64,000 nt of DNA, from assembly GCF_030730945.1 (NCBI RefSeq), contig NZ_JAVAMS010000003.1, positions 310,001 to 374,000 on the forward strand. Reading direction: 5' to 3'. Source of the stretch: Aurantiacibacter poecillastricola. GTDB taxonomy: Bacteria > Pseudomonadota > Alphaproteobacteria > Sphingomonadales > Sphingomonadaceae. The position numbers and the translations under genes were made by a program. Below the pieces are notes generated by a model. The model ran no database searches and was not told the origin of the DNA. It was given only the letters and a program-made list of their open reading frames with translations. Below are positions 20,175 through 30,099 of this stretch, one piece after another. The stretch's first letter is position 1. Each line of letters begins with the position of its first letter.

Positions 20175-21101
20175 ATGGCTGCATTTTCCGCATCCGACGT
20201 TAAAGCCCTGCGCGAAAAGACCGGCGCGGGCATGATGGACGCCAAGAAGGCGCTCGAAGCCTCCAACGGCGATATCGAGGCCGCGATCGACGCGCTTCGT
20301 GCGAAGGGTCTTGCCACCGCACAGAAGAAGTCCAGCCGTACCGCGGCCGAGGGTCTCGTGGGCGTCGCCGTCGAAGGCACGCGCGGCGTAGCCGTGGAAG
20401 TGAACTCGGAAACCGACTTCGTCGCCAAGAACGAGAAGTTCCAGGAATTCGTGCGCAAGACGACCGAAGTCGCCCTGTCGCAGGACAGCGACGACGTGGA
20501 AGCTCTGAAGGCTGCAGCCTATCCGGACGGCGGCACCGTGTCGGACAAGCTGACCGACAACGTCGCCACCATCGGCGAGAACCAGCAGGTTCGCCGCATG
20601 AAGACGGTGTCCGTATCGAACGGCCTGATCGTGCCTTACATGCACAATGCGCAGGCCCCGAACCTCGGCAAGATCGGCGTGCTCGTCGCGCTGGAATCCG
20701 AAGCCGGTGAAGATGTGCTGGAGCCGCTGGGCAAGCAGCTGGCCATGCACATCGCTGCCGCTTTCCCGCTGGCGCTGACCGCCGAAGACCTCGACCCCGA
20801 AGTGATCGAGCGCGAGCGCAAGATCGCTGCCGAGAAGGCTGCCGAAAGCGGCAAGCCGGAAAACGTGCAGGAAAAGATGGTCGACGGCGCGGTGAAGAAA
20901 TACGCCAAGGAGAACGCTCTCCTCAGCCAGCTGTTCGTGATGGACAACAAGACGCCGATTTCCGACGTCGTGGCGCAGGCCGGCAAGGAAGCCGGCAAGG
21001 AGATCGTGCTGAAGGACTATGTCCGCTTCCAGCTCGGCGAAGGCATCGAGAAGGAAGAAAGCGATTTCGCGGCGGAAGTCGCGGCTGCCGTCGGCGGTTG
21101 A
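20175..21101 (+). CDS. tsf: Translation elongation factor Ts
   Basis: A 308-residue EF-Ts, the nucleotide exchange factor for EF-Tu. It begins [29 protein letters not shown] (UBA-like domain). The TDFVAKN motif follows in [17 protein letters not shown], with two core repeats and the C-terminal [28 protein letters not shown] 20175 is chosen over an upstream ATG at 20133 because GAAGGA lies about 8 bases before it and it gives the family N-terminus. It is followed by a strong terminator, so the rpsB-tsf unit ends here. Confidence 0.97.
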   Translation: MAAFSASDVKALREKTGAGMMDAKKALEASNGDIEAAIDALRAKGLATAQKKSSRTAAEGLVGVAVEGTRGVAVEVNSETDFVAKNEKFQEFVRKTTEVALSQDSDDVEALKAAAYPDGGTVSDKLTDNVATIGENQQVRRMKTVSVSNGLIVPYMHNAQAPNLGKIGVLVALESEAGEDVLEPLGKQLAMHIAAAFPLALTAEDLDPEVIERERKIAAEKAAESGKPENVQEKMVDGAVKKYAKENALLSQLFVMDNKTPISDVVAQAGKEAGKEIVLKDYVRFQLGEGIEKEESDFAAEVAAAVGG

Positions 21102-21126
21102 TCGCTTCCAGCCAATCAGGCTTTTC

Positions 21127-21160
21127 AAAGGGCCGCCGGACTTCGGTTCGGCGGCCCTTT
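21127..21160 (+). terminator. Rho-independent terminator of rpsB-tsf, possibly bidirectional
   Basis: AAAGGGCCGCCG (21127-21138) pairs perfectly over 12 bases with CGGCGGCCCTTT (21149-21160), with GACTTCGGTT as the loop. It lies between convergent tsf and the phosphoesterase gene and has short A and T tracts on both sides. Confidence 0.85.
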
Positions 21161-21161
21161 C

Positions 21162-22040
21162 CTATTTGGCGACAAGTTCCACCAGCCAGATTTCCGGTTG
21201 CGTATTGAAGCGGACCGGCATGAGGCTGGTGCCAAGCCCCGCGCCCACGATCACGGTCTTCCCGCCTTCCACGGTCACTCCGCAGGCAAAACGGTCGCCA
21301 TAGCGCGACATGGTGGCAGGCGCGCCGCCCCAGGGGTATCGTATCTGGCCGCAATGGGTGTGGCCCGCCAGAACCAGCGGCACATCGGCGGGGGCTTGCG
21401 GGAATATGTCCGGGCTGTGCGACAGGATGAGGCGCGCGCCGTCCAGATCGTCCATCGCATCAAGCACGAGCGAGAGATCTTCACGCCGCGTATACGCATC
21501 GTCCACGCCTCCAAGCGCCAGGGGACCAACCTGTATCGCCTCGTTTTCGAGGATGGTGACGCCCGCCTCCTCAAGCTCGCCTTCCAGTGCGGGCCAGTCG
21601 AACCAGTGATCATGATTGCCGGGCACGACCACCGTGCCGAGCGGTGCGCGCAGATCCGCCAGAGGGGCGATGATCTCTTCAGGCGAATAGATATGCGTCG
21701 CGAACGGCTTCTCGCTGACGAAATCCCCCGCAACCAGCACAAGGTCAGGATCAAGCGCATTGATCTGCTCGACGATGCGCGAAAGGCGTTCGGGCGGCAT
21801 GTCCGGCCCGGCGACATGAATGTCGGAGATCAAGGCCAAGGTTAAGCCGGACGCTTCGGTATCGAGACCGGGCATTTGCACCCGCACAGTTCGCACGACC
21901 GGGTCTGCCATGGTATCGTGCCAGACCTTGGCTCCAAGCAGCATAGTCCCGAGGACCATCGCGCCAAGAACAAGCTTCCAGCGTCGGCGGATAACAGGGA
22001 GCAGGCGTGCCATCGCTGAAGCCTGTAGGCGATCGCGCAT
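21162..22040 (-). CDS. Membrane-anchored metallophosphoesterase (YkuE/LpxG-like)
   Basis: Calcineurin-like phosphoesterase of about 292 residues. The metal-binding motifs are present in order: ISDIHVAG (DxH), VLVAGDFVS (GD), VVPGNHDHW (GNHD), ILSHSPD and [10 protein letters not shown] (GHTH). An N-terminal hydrophobic segment [17 protein letters not shown] anchors it. The family includes YkuE-type enzymes and the UDP-2,3-diacylglucosamine hydrolase LpxG, so a lipid A or lipid phosphate substrate is possible but unproven. The start is uncertain: ATG 22040 or 22013. It sits on the opposite strand between tsf and pyrH, interrupting a gene order conserved in most bacteria. Confidence 0.88.
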   Translation of the reverse strand: MRDRLQASAMARLLPVIRRRWKLVLGAMVLGTMLLGAKVWHDTMADPVVRTVRVQMPGLDTEASGLTLALISDIHVAGPDMPPERLSRIVEQINALDPDLVLVAGDFVSEKPFATHIYSPEEIIAPLADLRAPLGTVVVPGNHDHWFDWPALEGELEEAGVTILENEAIQVGPLALGGVDDAYTRREDLSLVLDAMDDLDGARLILSHSPDIFPQAPADVPLVLAGHTHCGQIRYPWGGAPATMSRYGDRFACGVTVEGGKTVIVGAGLGTSLMPVRFNTQPEIWLVELVAK

Positions 22041-22146
22041 GCGGAGCAACCGCTCTATTGCAAAACCTGCCACGCGCCCCTTGGCAGGGTGTCTCGCTCG
22101 CTCTAGAAGCCCGCAAACCCTGCCTGCCGAGAGGACATTTCCCAAC

Positions 22147-22869
22147 ATGCTGCTGCCCGACACCAAGCGCATCCTGCTGAAGCTTTCGGGCGAAGTGCTT
22201 ATGGGGACGCAGGAATTCGGCATAGACCCCGAATATGTCGCCAGGCTGGCCGAGGAGGTGAAACAGGCGAAGGAAACGGGTCTGGAAATCTGCCTCGTTA
22301 TCGGCGGCGGTAACATCTTTCGCGGCATGGCCGGTGCGGCCAAGGGCCTGGAGCGGACGACGGGCGATTACATGGGCATGCTCGCCACGGTGATGAATGC
22401 GTTGGCGATGCAGTCGGCGCTGGAAAAGCTGGGCGTGGAGACCCGCGTACAGAGCGCGATCCCCATGAATGCCGTGTGCGAGCCCTATATCCGCAGGCGG
22501 GCGGAGCGGCATCTCCAGAAGGGGCGGATCGTGATTTTCGCGGCCGGCACGGGCAACCCGTTTTTCACCACGGATACCGGCGCTGCCCTTCGCGCAGCGG
22601 AGATGAAATGCGACGCGCTGCTGAAGGGAACCAGCGTCGACGGGGTCTACAACAAGGATCCCAAGCGCCACGCGGATGCGGAGCGCCATGAAACAATTAC
22701 CTATTCCAGGGTTTTGAGTGATAACCTCAAGGTGATGGACGCCGCTGCCGTGGCGCTGTGCCGCGAGAACGACATTCCCATCGTGGTCTTCTCGATCCGC
22801 GAAAAGGGCAATGTTGCGCGGGTGCTGGCGGGCGAGGGTGTGCAGACGATTGTCAGGAAGGACGACTGA
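22147..22869 (+). CDS. pyrH: Uridylate (UMP) kinase
   Basis: A 240-residue amino acid kinase-fold UMP kinase: [13 protein letters not shown] (phosphate loop), [11 protein letters not shown], and the UMP-binding segment [42 protein letters not shown] and [15 protein letters not shown] follow. It converts UMP to UDP in pyrimidine nucleotide synthesis. The frame is open far upstream, but ATG 22147 gives the family start [12 protein letters not shown]. frr follows after 3 bases. Confidence 0.97.
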   Translation: MLLPDTKRILLKLSGEVLMGTQEFGIDPEYVARLAEEVKQAKETGLEICLVIGGGNIFRGMAGAAKGLERTTGDYMGMLATVMNALAMQSALEKLGVETRVQSAIPMNAVCEPYIRRRAERHLQKGRIVIFAAGTGNPFFTTDTGAALRAAEMKCDALLKGTSVDGVYNKDPKRHADAERHETITYSRVLSDNLKVMDAAAVALCRENDIPIVVFSIREKGNVARVLAGEGVQTIVRKDD

Positions 22870-22872
22870 GCG

Positions 22873-23427
22873 ATGAAGTACGACAAGGCTGATGTGGAGC
22901 GCCGCATGGAAGGCGCAGTAGAGAGCCTGAAGAGCGACCTTTCGGGCTTGCGCACGGGCCGGGCGAACACCTCGTTGCTCGATCCGGTGATGGTCGAGGT
23001 CTACGGCTCGATGATGCCGCTGAACCAGGTCGCCACGGTCAACGCGCCCGAGCCGCGCATGCTGGCGGTGCAGGTATGGGACAAGGCCAATGTCAGCGCG
23101 GTGGAGAAGGGCATCACCAAGGCCAATCTCGGCCTCAACCCGATGACCGACGGCCAGACCGTGCGCCTGCCCATGCCCGACCTCAACGAGGAACGCCGCA
23201 AGGAACTCGCCAAGCTCGCGGGCAATTACGCCGAGAAGGCCAAGATCGCCATCCGCAATGTGCGCCGCGATGCGAACGAGATGCTCAAGGAAGACGAGAA
23301 GAAGAAGGAAATCTCCGAGGACGATCGCAAGCGCCTTGAGGACGAGGTGCAGAAGATGACCGACCAGTATGTCGGCGAAGCGGAAAAGGCTGCCGAGTCC
23401 AAGGAGAAGGAAATCCTGGCGCAGTGA
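22873..23427 (+). CDS. frr: Ribosome recycling factor
   Basis: A 184-residue RRF with the conserved LRTGRANTSLLDPVMVEVYG, VNAPEPRMLAVQVWDK and VRRDANEMLKEDEKKKEISEDD stretches. It splits post-termination ribosomes together with EF-G. It starts 3 bases after pyrH and shares its transcript. The end is followed by 55 bases before uppS. The length is normal. Confidence 0.97.
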   Translation: MKYDKADVERRMEGAVESLKSDLSGLRTGRANTSLLDPVMVEVYGSMMPLNQVATVNAPEPRMLAVQVWDKANVSAVEKGITKANLGLNPMTDGQTVRLPMPDLNEERRKELAKLAGNYAEKAKIAIRNVRRDANEMLKEDEKKKEISEDDRKRLEDEVQKMTDQYVGEAEKAAESKEKEILAQ

Positions 23428-23482
23428 GCCGGGAAGGGCACCTCGTCGCTGGCGCCTTTCAGGACACGCGATCCCTTTTCTG

Positions 23483-24163
23483 ATGGCAGCTTCCAACTTC
23501 CCTCGCCACGTGGCGATCATCATGGACGGCAACGGGCGCTGGGCAAAGAAGCGCGCGATGCCGCGTGCCTTCGGCCATAAGCAGGGCGGCGAAGCGGTGC
23601 GCCGGACTGTGGAGGCAGCCAAGACGCTGGATCTGGAATGCCTCACCCTCTACGCCTTCTCGAGCGAGAACTGGAAGCGCGAGGAGGGCGAGATCTCCGA
23701 TCTCATGAACCTTATGCGCCGGTTCATCGAGAAGGAACTTGATGCTTTCGTCGCGAATGGCCTTCGCCTGAAAATCATCGGCGATTACAAGGCTTTTGCC
23801 CCTGATATTGTCGACAAGCTTGAAGATGCGCTCGAGCGCACGAAGGACGGCACACGCACGCTTGCAGTGGCGCTGAATTACGGCGCGCAGCAAGAAATTG
23901 CGCGCGCTGCGCGGCTGGCTGCAGAGGAGGGCGAGGTGACGCCCGCGGCCATCGACCGGCATCTCTACACGGCCGAGCTGCCGCCGCTCGACCTGCTGAT
24001 CCGCACTAGCGGGGAGGTTCGCTTGTCGAACTTCCTGCTGTGGCAATCGGCCTATGCCGAGATGATCTTCATGGATGTCCTCTGGCCTGACTTCGGCGAG
24101 GAACACTTGCGCGCCGCCTGCGAGACCTTCGCCAAACGGGAGCGCCGTTTTGGAGGACGCTGA
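23483..24163 (+). CDS. uppS: Undecaprenyl diphosphate synthase (cis-prenyltransferase)
   Basis: A 226-residue cis-prenyltransferase making the C55 lipid carrier for peptidoglycan and O-antigen. The start [28 protein letters not shown] carries the catalytic Asp and FPP-binding residues. [12 protein letters not shown] and [21 protein letters not shown] follow; the usual RTGGE reads RTSGE here. ATG 23483 is chosen over the longer open frame, which overlaps frr. The 3' end overlaps cdsA by 14 bases. Confidence 0.95.
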   Translation: MAASNFPRHVAIIMDGNGRWAKKRAMPRAFGHKQGGEAVRRTVEAAKTLDLECLTLYAFSSENWKREEGEISDLMNLMRRFIEKELDAFVANGLRLKIIGDYKAFAPDIVDKLEDALERTKDGTRTLAVALNYGAQQEIARAARLAAEEGEVTPAAIDRHLYTAELPPLDLLIRTSGEVRLSNFLLWQSAYAEMIFMDVLWPDFGEEHLRAACETFAKRERRFGGR

Positions 24164-24908
24164 CGACCTCGATTCCGAGCGCAAGCGCGACCGGTTGAAG
24201 CGCTACGCCAAGCGCGCCGTCACGGTACCGCTTTCGGTGCGGACGAGCGACCTGCCAAAGCGCGCGGCGAGTGGGCTGGTGATGTTCGTCGTAACAGTGT
24301 TCGCAATTTGGCTGGGCGGGCTAGTCCGCGACGCGTTTTTCGTCGTCGTCGCTTTCATCTGCATGGCGGAACTCGCTCGCTTGGTGAAGCGCGCTACCAA
24401 GCGGCCGTTGAACCGCGCATTGGGGCTGGCCGCTGGAGCAGCTTATATCGGCTACGCCGCCTGGCTGCTGACGAAGATCGATACTCTCGCGCTGCTGTTG
24501 CTACTGTTCGGTGCCGTTATATGCGTCGATACATTCGCCTATTTCTTCGGTCGCACGCTGGGCGGACCGAAGATCGCCCCGCGCATCAGCCCTTCGAAGA
24601 CATGGGCAGGATTGCTTGGCGGTGCGGTGGGTGCAACGACTGCGCTGTTCGGCTATTTCGCAATCGGGGACGTGCAGTTGGGTCGTGAGTGGCCGATCCT
24701 GTTGCTCGCCGGCACACTGATTGCGGTGGTCGCACAATCGGGCGATTTCCTTGAAAGTTGGCTCAAGCGGAAGGCCAGCATGAAGGATTCCTCGAACCTT
24801 ATTCCCGGGCACGGCGGGATCTTTGACAGGATCGACGGGCTGATTCCCGTTACCATCCTTGTCGGGAGCGTCCTTATCGCGCAGTATCCTCACTGGTTAG
24901 ACAGGTGA
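24150..24908 (+). CDS. cdsA: Phosphatidate cytidylyltransferase
   Basis: CDP-diacylglycerol synthase of about 252 residues, several membrane helices, and the CdsA signature near the C-terminus: [38 protein letters not shown] precedes it. It supplies CDP-diacylglycerol to PssA and PgsA, both encoded in this window. The start is inferred to be TTG 24150: GGGAG lies 7 bases upstream, and the resulting product [19 protein letters not shown] is a plausible soluble N-terminus. No ATG gives a full-length protein without running deep into uppS. Confidence 0.9.
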   Translation: MEDADDLDSERKRDRLKRYAKRAVTVPLSVRTSDLPKRAASGLVMFVVTVFAIWLGGLVRDAFFVVVAFICMAELARLVKRATKRPLNRALGLAAGAAYIGYAAWLLTKIDTLALLLLLFGAVICVDTFAYFFGRTLGGPKIAPRISPSKTWAGLLGGAVGATTALFGYFAIGDVQLGREWPILLLAGTLIAVVAQSGDFLESWLKRKASMKDSSNLIPGHGGIFDRIDGLIPVTILVGSVLIAQYPHWLDR

Positions 24909-24909
24909 C

Positions 24910-26064
24910 ATGACCCGCTCCATCTCCCTCCTCGGCGCGACCGGCTCCATCGGCGATTCCACGCTCGACCTGATCCGTGGCGATCGCGACAGCTGGAACG
25001 TCGTCGCGCTGAGCGCAAATTGCTCGGCCGAAAAGCTGGCGAAGCTGGCGATCGAATTCGACGCCGAGATTGCGGTGGTGGGCGACGAGGCCTGTCTGCC
25101 TGAACTCAGGCAACACCTTTCCGGTACCTCCATCGAAGCCGCTGGCGGACAGCAAGCGCTGTGCGATGCGGCAGCTCGCCCGGTCGATATCACCGTTGCT
25201 GCCATCGTCGGCTGTGCAGGCCTCGCGCCCACCATGCGGGCCATTGAGCAAGGCAACACCGTCGCGCTCGCCAACAAGGAAGCACTGGTTTCCGCGGGCG
25301 AGGTGATGACCGCAAAGGTCGCAGAACACGGCACCACGCTGTTGCCGGTCGACAGTGAGCACAATGCCATCTTCCAGTGCCTCACCGGAAATGATCTCGA
25401 CGACGTGCGCTGGATTACGCTCACTGCCAGCGGAGGCCCGCTGCGCACCAAGTCGCTCGCCGAGCTGGAGGCAACGACGCCTGCCGAGGCCGTCGCCCAC
25501 CCCAACTGGAGCATGGGCGCTAAGATCAGCGTCGATTCCGCCACGATGATGAACAAGGGGCTGGAATTCATCGAGGCGTTTCACCTCTTCCCCGTCGGGC
25601 TGGATAGGCTGCGCATCATCGTCCACCCGCAAAGCGTCATCCATTCGATGGTGGAATATCGGGACGGATCCACGCTCGCCCAGCTGGGCCCGAGCGACAT
25701 GCGTGTGCCCATCGCCTCGACGCTGGCCTGGCCTGCTCGCATGGATACGAATTGCAGGCCGCTGGACCTCGCCAGCATTGGCGAACTTAGCTTCTTTTCG
25801 CCTGACGAGGAGCGCTTTCCAGCAACCAGGCTGGCGCGCGAGGCTGCCCATGCAGGCGGCGGTACGCCTGCCGTGCTCAACGCCGCGAACGAAGTGGCGG
25901 TAGCCGCCTTTCTCGCCGGTCAGGTCAAGTTCACGCAAATTTCGGCAATATCTGCCAGAACCCTCGACAATTACGCGCCGCCCGCGCCAAACTCGCTCGA
26001 CGACGTCCTCGCCGTCGATGCCGAGGCAAGGGCGCGCGCCTCGGAGATGCTGGAGATCGCCTGA
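24910..26064 (+). CDS. dxr: 1-deoxy-D-xylulose 5-phosphate reductoisomerase
   Basis: A 384-residue DXP reductoisomerase of the MEP isoprenoid pathway. The NADPH-binding start is SISLLGATGSIGDSTLDLI. VALANKEALVSAG and LLPVDSEHNAIFQCL (metal-binding D and E) follow, then ASGGPLRTKS, HPNWSMGAKISVDSATMMNKGLE and HPQSVIHSMVEY. It begins one base after the cdsA stop. Products of this pathway feed UppS two genes upstream and the polyprenyl synthase at the left edge. Confidence 0.97.
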   Translation: MTRSISLLGATGSIGDSTLDLIRGDRDSWNVVALSANCSAEKLAKLAIEFDAEIAVVGDEACLPELRQHLSGTSIEAAGGQQALCDAAARPVDITVAAIVGCAGLAPTMRAIEQGNTVALANKEALVSAGEVMTAKVAEHGTTLLPVDSEHNAIFQCLTGNDLDDVRWITLTASGGPLRTKSLAELEATTPAEAVAHPNWSMGAKISVDSATMMNKGLEFIEAFHLFPVGLDRLRIIVHPQSVIHSMVEYRDGSTLAQLGPSDMRVPIASTLAWPARMDTNCRPLDLASIGELSFFSPDEERFPATRLAREAAHAGGGTPAVLNAANEVAVAAFLAGQVKFTQISAISARTLDNYAPPAPNSLDDVLAVDAEARARASEMLEIA

Positions 26065-26067
26065 CCC

Positions 26068-27189
26068 ATGTTGGAAAATCCGCCCTTCTGGCTTTATATC
26101 GTCGGATTCCTGCTGATGCTCGGCCCGCTGGTCGTGCTGCACGAGCTCGGCCACTATCTTGTAGGCCGCTGGTTCGGCGTAGGGGCGGAGGCCTTCTCCG
26201 TCGGCTTCGGCAAGGAAGTGGCGGGCTTTACGGACAAGCGCGGCACTCGCTGGAAACTCTCGGCCCTGCCGCTTGGTGGCTACGTGCAGTTCCAGGGCGA
26301 CATGAACCCCGCCAGCCAGCCCGATCCGGACAAGCCAGCGCGCGAGGGCGATTTCCAGACCGCTCCGTTGTGGCAGAAGGCGCTGATCGTTGCCGCCGGC
26401 CCGGTGGCGAACGTGCTTGTTGCGCTGGCTATATTCGCGGCTTTTTTCATGGCGATCGGAAAGCCCGTGCCCAGCGATCCGCTACAGGAAAGCACCATTG
26501 CCGCCTTCGCTGAAGAGTCGCCGGCTCGCGAGGCCGGGCTTCAGGTGGGCGACCGCATCCTCTCAATCGAAGGGGAGGAGATGGGCTCGTTCCAGGAAGT
26601 GCAGCAGGCTATTTTCCTCTATCCCAATCGTGAGCTCGATATCACCGTGGTTCGTGACGGCGCTGAGGTCACGATTCCCGTCACTACCCGCGCAGAGCAG
26701 ATAACCGATCGTTTCGGCAACGAGTCTACCATCGGCCTGATCGGCGTGGAGGGGCAACCGAGCGAGCGTATTTTCGAACCGGTTGGCCTTTTCAGCGCCA
26801 TCGGCCTTGCCTGGCAGCAATGCCTCGACACGGTAGACATGATGGTAACCGGGATCGCCCAGATCTTCATGGGCGAGCGCTCCGTGAAGGAGCTGGGCGG
26901 CCCCATCACCATTGCCAAGGTTTCGGGCGAGCAGCTCAGCCTCGGCTGGCTCGAATTCACGAGTTTCGCCGCTTTGATTTCACTTAACTTGGCGTTCATC
27001 AACCTCCTGCCAATCCCCATGCTCGATGGCGGACACCTGGCTTTTTATGCGGTCGAAGCGGTCCGCCGGAAGCCAGCAAGTGCGCAAAGTCAAGAATGGG
27101 CATTTCGTACCGGCATGGCTCTCGTGCTGGCACTGATGCTCTTCGTGACGATCATCGATATTGCCAAGTTGCCATTGTTCGGTAGCTAG
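26068..27189 (+). CDS. rseP: RIP metalloprotease RseP (site-2 protease)
   Basis: A 373-residue intramembrane zinc protease. The first helix carries the active-site motif VVLHELGHYLVGRW (HExxH). One PDZ domain lies in the middle (ESPAREAGLQVGDRILSIEGEEM), and the third zinc ligand is in NLLPIPMLDGGHLAFYAVE (LDG). A single PDZ is recognisable where E. coli RseP has two. It normally cleaves anti-sigma factors or signal-peptide remnants. It lies 3 bases after dxr and upstream of bamA, as in most proteobacteria. Confidence 0.94.
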   Translation: MLENPPFWLYIVGFLLMLGPLVVLHELGHYLVGRWFGVGAEAFSVGFGKEVAGFTDKRGTRWKLSALPLGGYVQFQGDMNPASQPDPDKPAREGDFQTAPLWQKALIVAAGPVANVLVALAIFAAFFMAIGKPVPSDPLQESTIAAFAEESPAREAGLQVGDRILSIEGEEMGSFQEVQQAIFLYPNRELDITVVRDGAEVTIPVTTRAEQITDRFGNESTIGLIGVEGQPSERIFEPVGLFSAIGLAWQQCLDTVDMMVTGIAQIFMGERSVKELGGPITIAKVSGEQLSLGWLEFTSFAALISLNLAFINLLPIPMLDGGHLAFYAVEAVRRKPASAQSQEWAFRTGMALVLALMLFVTIIDIAKLPLFGS

Positions 27190-27384
27190 GCCGCCTGAGT
27201 ATAGCGGGGAAAGGACCACACTTATCACGTGAATTGCGGCAACTTGGCTTGATTGCCTTGACGGCATCGGGCAAGGGCGCGGCTCGCGTGAGAAACCGGA
27301 AATTGCCATGGGTCCTTCTCGGGGGCGGATCATACGGCATTACGGTTTCGCGGAAACGCAGGTGTCGAGACAAGTGGACGGATA

Positions 27385-30099
27385 ATGGGTTCCAAGGCCA
27401 GGACGATTTTCACCGGGCGGTACGCCGCTACCCTTCTAGGATGCACGATGCTCGCCGGGCTACCTGCACAGGTACTCGCGCAGGATGAGGGCGCGGACGC
27501 CGCGCCCGCCTCCGAGGCGAGGCCGCAGGAGGAACAGCCAGCATCCGTGCCTGCGCCAGCACAGGCGCAGCAGGAAGAGGGCGAGATCATCCGCACCATC
27601 ACGGTTTCTGGCGCCCAGCGGTTGGAGCCAGACACGATCGTGTCCTACATCCAGCTGCGTCCGGGTATGGTCTACACAGCGGCTGCGGCTGACCAGGCGC
27701 TGATCGATCTCGCCAATACCGAGCTTTTTGCGGACTTCTCGATCGCCTTCAACGAGGACACGGGCGCCGTGGTTATCGAGGTCGAGGAAAACCCGATCAT
27801 CAACCGCATCATCCTCGAAGGCAATCGCCGCATCGACAATGAGGAGATCCTGCCCGAGATTAACCTCGCGCCCCGTCAGATCTTCACCCGGAGTCGCGTG
27901 CGCGCCGACGTTGCCCGTATCATCGAGTTGTACAAGCGCCAGGGCCGCTTCGCCGCGACGGTGGAGCCCCAGATGGTCATGCTCGACCAGAACCGCGTGG
28001 ATGTGATCTTCGAGATTTCTGAGGGTCCCAAGTCCAAGGTTCGACAGATCAACATTATCGGCAACGAGGTGTTTTCCGACGGCGACTTGCGTGACGAGAT
28101 GGTGACGCGCGAAGCCAGTCTCTTCGCGATCTTCAGCTCCAATACCAGCTACGATCCCGATCGCCTCGCATTCGACCAGCAGAAGCTGCGCCAGTTCTAC
28201 CTCACCGAAGGTTATGCCGATTTCCGCGTCGTCTCGGCCGTCGCCGAACTGACCCCGGACAAGCGGGACTTCATCATCACCTACGTGGTGGAAGAGGGCG
28301 AGCGCTACACTTTCGGCGATGTCGAAGTAGTCAGCCAGCTCCGCGATTTCAGTTCCGAGCGACTCTCTGCCGGCCTCACCATGTCGGAAGGCGACTGGTA
28401 CAATGCCGAGCTGGTCGACCAGACGATCGAAGGGCTGCAAGAAACCGCCGGCGCCTTCGGCTATGCTTTTGCCGACGTTCGTCCGCGCATCTCCCGCAAT
28501 CCCGAAGATCGCACGATGGACGTGACCTTCACCGTGTCCGACGCTCCGCGCGTCTATGTCGAAGCGATCGAGATCAACGGCAATACGCTGACCCAGGACA
28601 AGGTGATCCGGCGCGAGTTCCGACTTGCGGAAGGGGACGCCTTCAGTTCGCTGCAGGTTGCCCGTACGTCCGCGCGCATCAACTCGCTGGGCTATTTCCA
28701 AGAGAATTTCGAAGTCGAGCAGGTCGAGGGTTCCAGCCCTGACCGCATCATCCTGCAGGCTAACGTGCAGGAAGAGCCGACCGGCGAGCTTTCGCTCTCG
28801 GCGGGCTTTTCTTCGCTCGAAAGCTTCATCTTCAACGGATCCATCCGGCAGAACAACTTCCGCGGCCGCGGTCAGACGATTGGCCTCGGCGTCAACTATT
28901 CGCGTTATTCGCGTAGCGCCAATATCAGCTTCACCGAGCCTAAGGTGTTCGACCGCGACATCGCGCTTGGTTTCGACATCTACCGGCAGGATTACAACAA
29001 CGGCTACTTCGACCGCGATAATGCGACGTACGAACAGGCCACCACCGGTATCTCGCTGCGCGTCGGCGTGCCGCTCACCGAGTATATGAGCTTGCTGGGC
29101 AGCTACACGCTGAACTACCAGGAAGTGACTGTCGCCGAGGAGCAGTTCTTCGCCGACTTCGACGGTGACGGCGTCGCGCAGTGCGAACCGCTCTTGGCGG
29201 GCCGCTATCTTTGCGATGCGCTGGGTGACCGGCTGCAATCGATCCTCGGACTCTCGCTCACCTATTCCACGCTCGACAGCCGCGTGCGTCCGACGCGCGG
29301 CGAGAACGTGGTGGCCAGCGTTCAGTTTGCCGGTGCAGGGGGCGATACGCGCTATGTCCGTACGCGCCTGAATGCGTCCAAATACTGGCCGCTAGGGTCG
29401 GGCTTCATCGGCTCTGTGCGGCTTGAGGGCGGCTATATCAACGGCCTTGGTGACGACGTGCTGCTGACGGATCGCTTCTTCCTTGGGGAAGGACAGATCC
29501 GCGGCTTCGACATTCGCGGTGTCGGTCCCCGCGTGGTGCGCCGTTTCTACGAGCCCGACGCCGATGGCAATCAGGTGCTCATCCCGCTGGGCGACGACCG
29601 CAACCAGGACGATGCGCTGGGCGGCGAGGCTTACTATCTCGCTCGCGCTGAGCTGGAGATCCCGCTGGGGTCCGGCGCTCGTGAACTCGGGCTGCGACCG
29701 TCGATCTTCGTCGATGTCGGCTCGGTCTTCAATGTCGACGAGCCCACGCTGACGCAGAGCCCCTTGCCTGATGGCCTTTTCATCCCGCAGCGCGATGGAG
29801 ACGGCAACCCGCTCTACGCGCAGACGGTGCTTGGCAATAACGGCCAGATTATTTCCACGCAGATCGTGACGAATCCGGTTGGGCCCGACGGGCGTCTGAA
29901 CCAGCCTGTTGGTCGACAGCTGCCGCCCTTCGTCGAGGAATTCCTGGGCGACACCCCGTCACCGCGTGTCACCGCCGGCGTAGGCGTGAACTGGAACTCC
30001 CCCTTCGGTCCGTTCAGGATCGATGTAGCTTACGATGTGCTATCGGAGCGCGGGGACGAAACCAAAACCTTCTCCTTCAATGTAGGAACGCAATTCTGA
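27385..30099 (+). CDS. bamA: Outer membrane protein assembly factor BamA
   Basis: A 904-residue Omp85 protein. A signal peptide (GCTMLAGLPAQVLAQ) is followed by a short A/P/E/Q-rich spacer and five POTRA domains (about residues 65-490). The C-terminal 16-strand barrel region then begins near ELSLSAGFSSLESFIFNGSI. The loop-6 signature reads LGEGQIRGFDIRGVGP (IRGF), and the protein ends with the aromatic terminus SFNVGTQF. It folds beta-barrel proteins into the outer membrane. About 195 bases separate it from rseP, so it may also have its own promoter. Its stop overlaps the next gene's start by one base (TGATG). Confidence 0.96.
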   Translation: MGSKARTIFTGRYAATLLGCTMLAGLPAQVLAQDEGADAAPASEARPQEEQPASVPAPAQAQQEEGEIIRTITVSGAQRLEPDTIVSYIQLRPGMVYTAAAADQALIDLANTELFADFSIAFNEDTGAVVIEVEENPIINRIILEGNRRIDNEEILPEINLAPRQIFTRSRVRADVARIIELYKRQGRFAATVEPQMVMLDQNRVDVIFEISEGPKSKVRQINIIGNEVFSDGDLRDEMVTREASLFAIFSSNTSYDPDRLAFDQQKLRQFYLTEGYADFRVVSAVAELTPDKRDFIITYVVEEGERYTFGDVEVVSQLRDFSSERLSAGLTMSEGDWYNAELVDQTIEGLQETAGAFGYAFADVRPRISRNPEDRTMDVTFTVSDAPRVYVEAIEINGNTLTQDKVIRREFRLAEGDAFSSLQVARTSARINSLGYFQENFEVEQVEGSSPDRIILQANVQEEPTGELSLSAGFSSLESFIFNGSIRQNNFRGRGQTIGLGVNYSRYSRSANISFTEPKVFDRDIALGFDIYRQDYNNGYFDRDNATYEQATTGISLRVGVPLTEYMSLLGSYTLNYQEVTVAEEQFFADFDGDGVAQCEPLLAGRYLCDALGDRLQSILGLSLTYSTLDSRVRPTRGENVVASVQFAGAGGDTRYVRTRLNASKYWPLGSGFIGSVRLEGGYINGLGDDVLLTDRFFLGEGQIRGFDIRGVGPRVVRRFYEPDADGNQVLIPLGDDRNQDDALGGEAYYLARAELEIPLGSGARELGLRPSIFVDVGSVFNVDEPTLTQSPLPDGLFIPQRDGDGNPLYAQTVLGNNGQIISTQIVTNPVGPDGRLNQPVGRQLPPFVEEFLGDTPSPRVTAGVGVNWNSPFGPFRIDVAYDVLSERGDETKTFSFNVGTQF

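Noticed and set aside
27190..27384. Small gene between rseP and bamA
   Set aside because: The only frame of note (from 27234) runs into bamA in another register and has no ribosome-binding site or motif.
27460..29238. 592-codon open frame antisense to bamA
   Set aside because: Shadow of bamA; composition matches the complement of barrel/POTRA codons and no start signal is seen.
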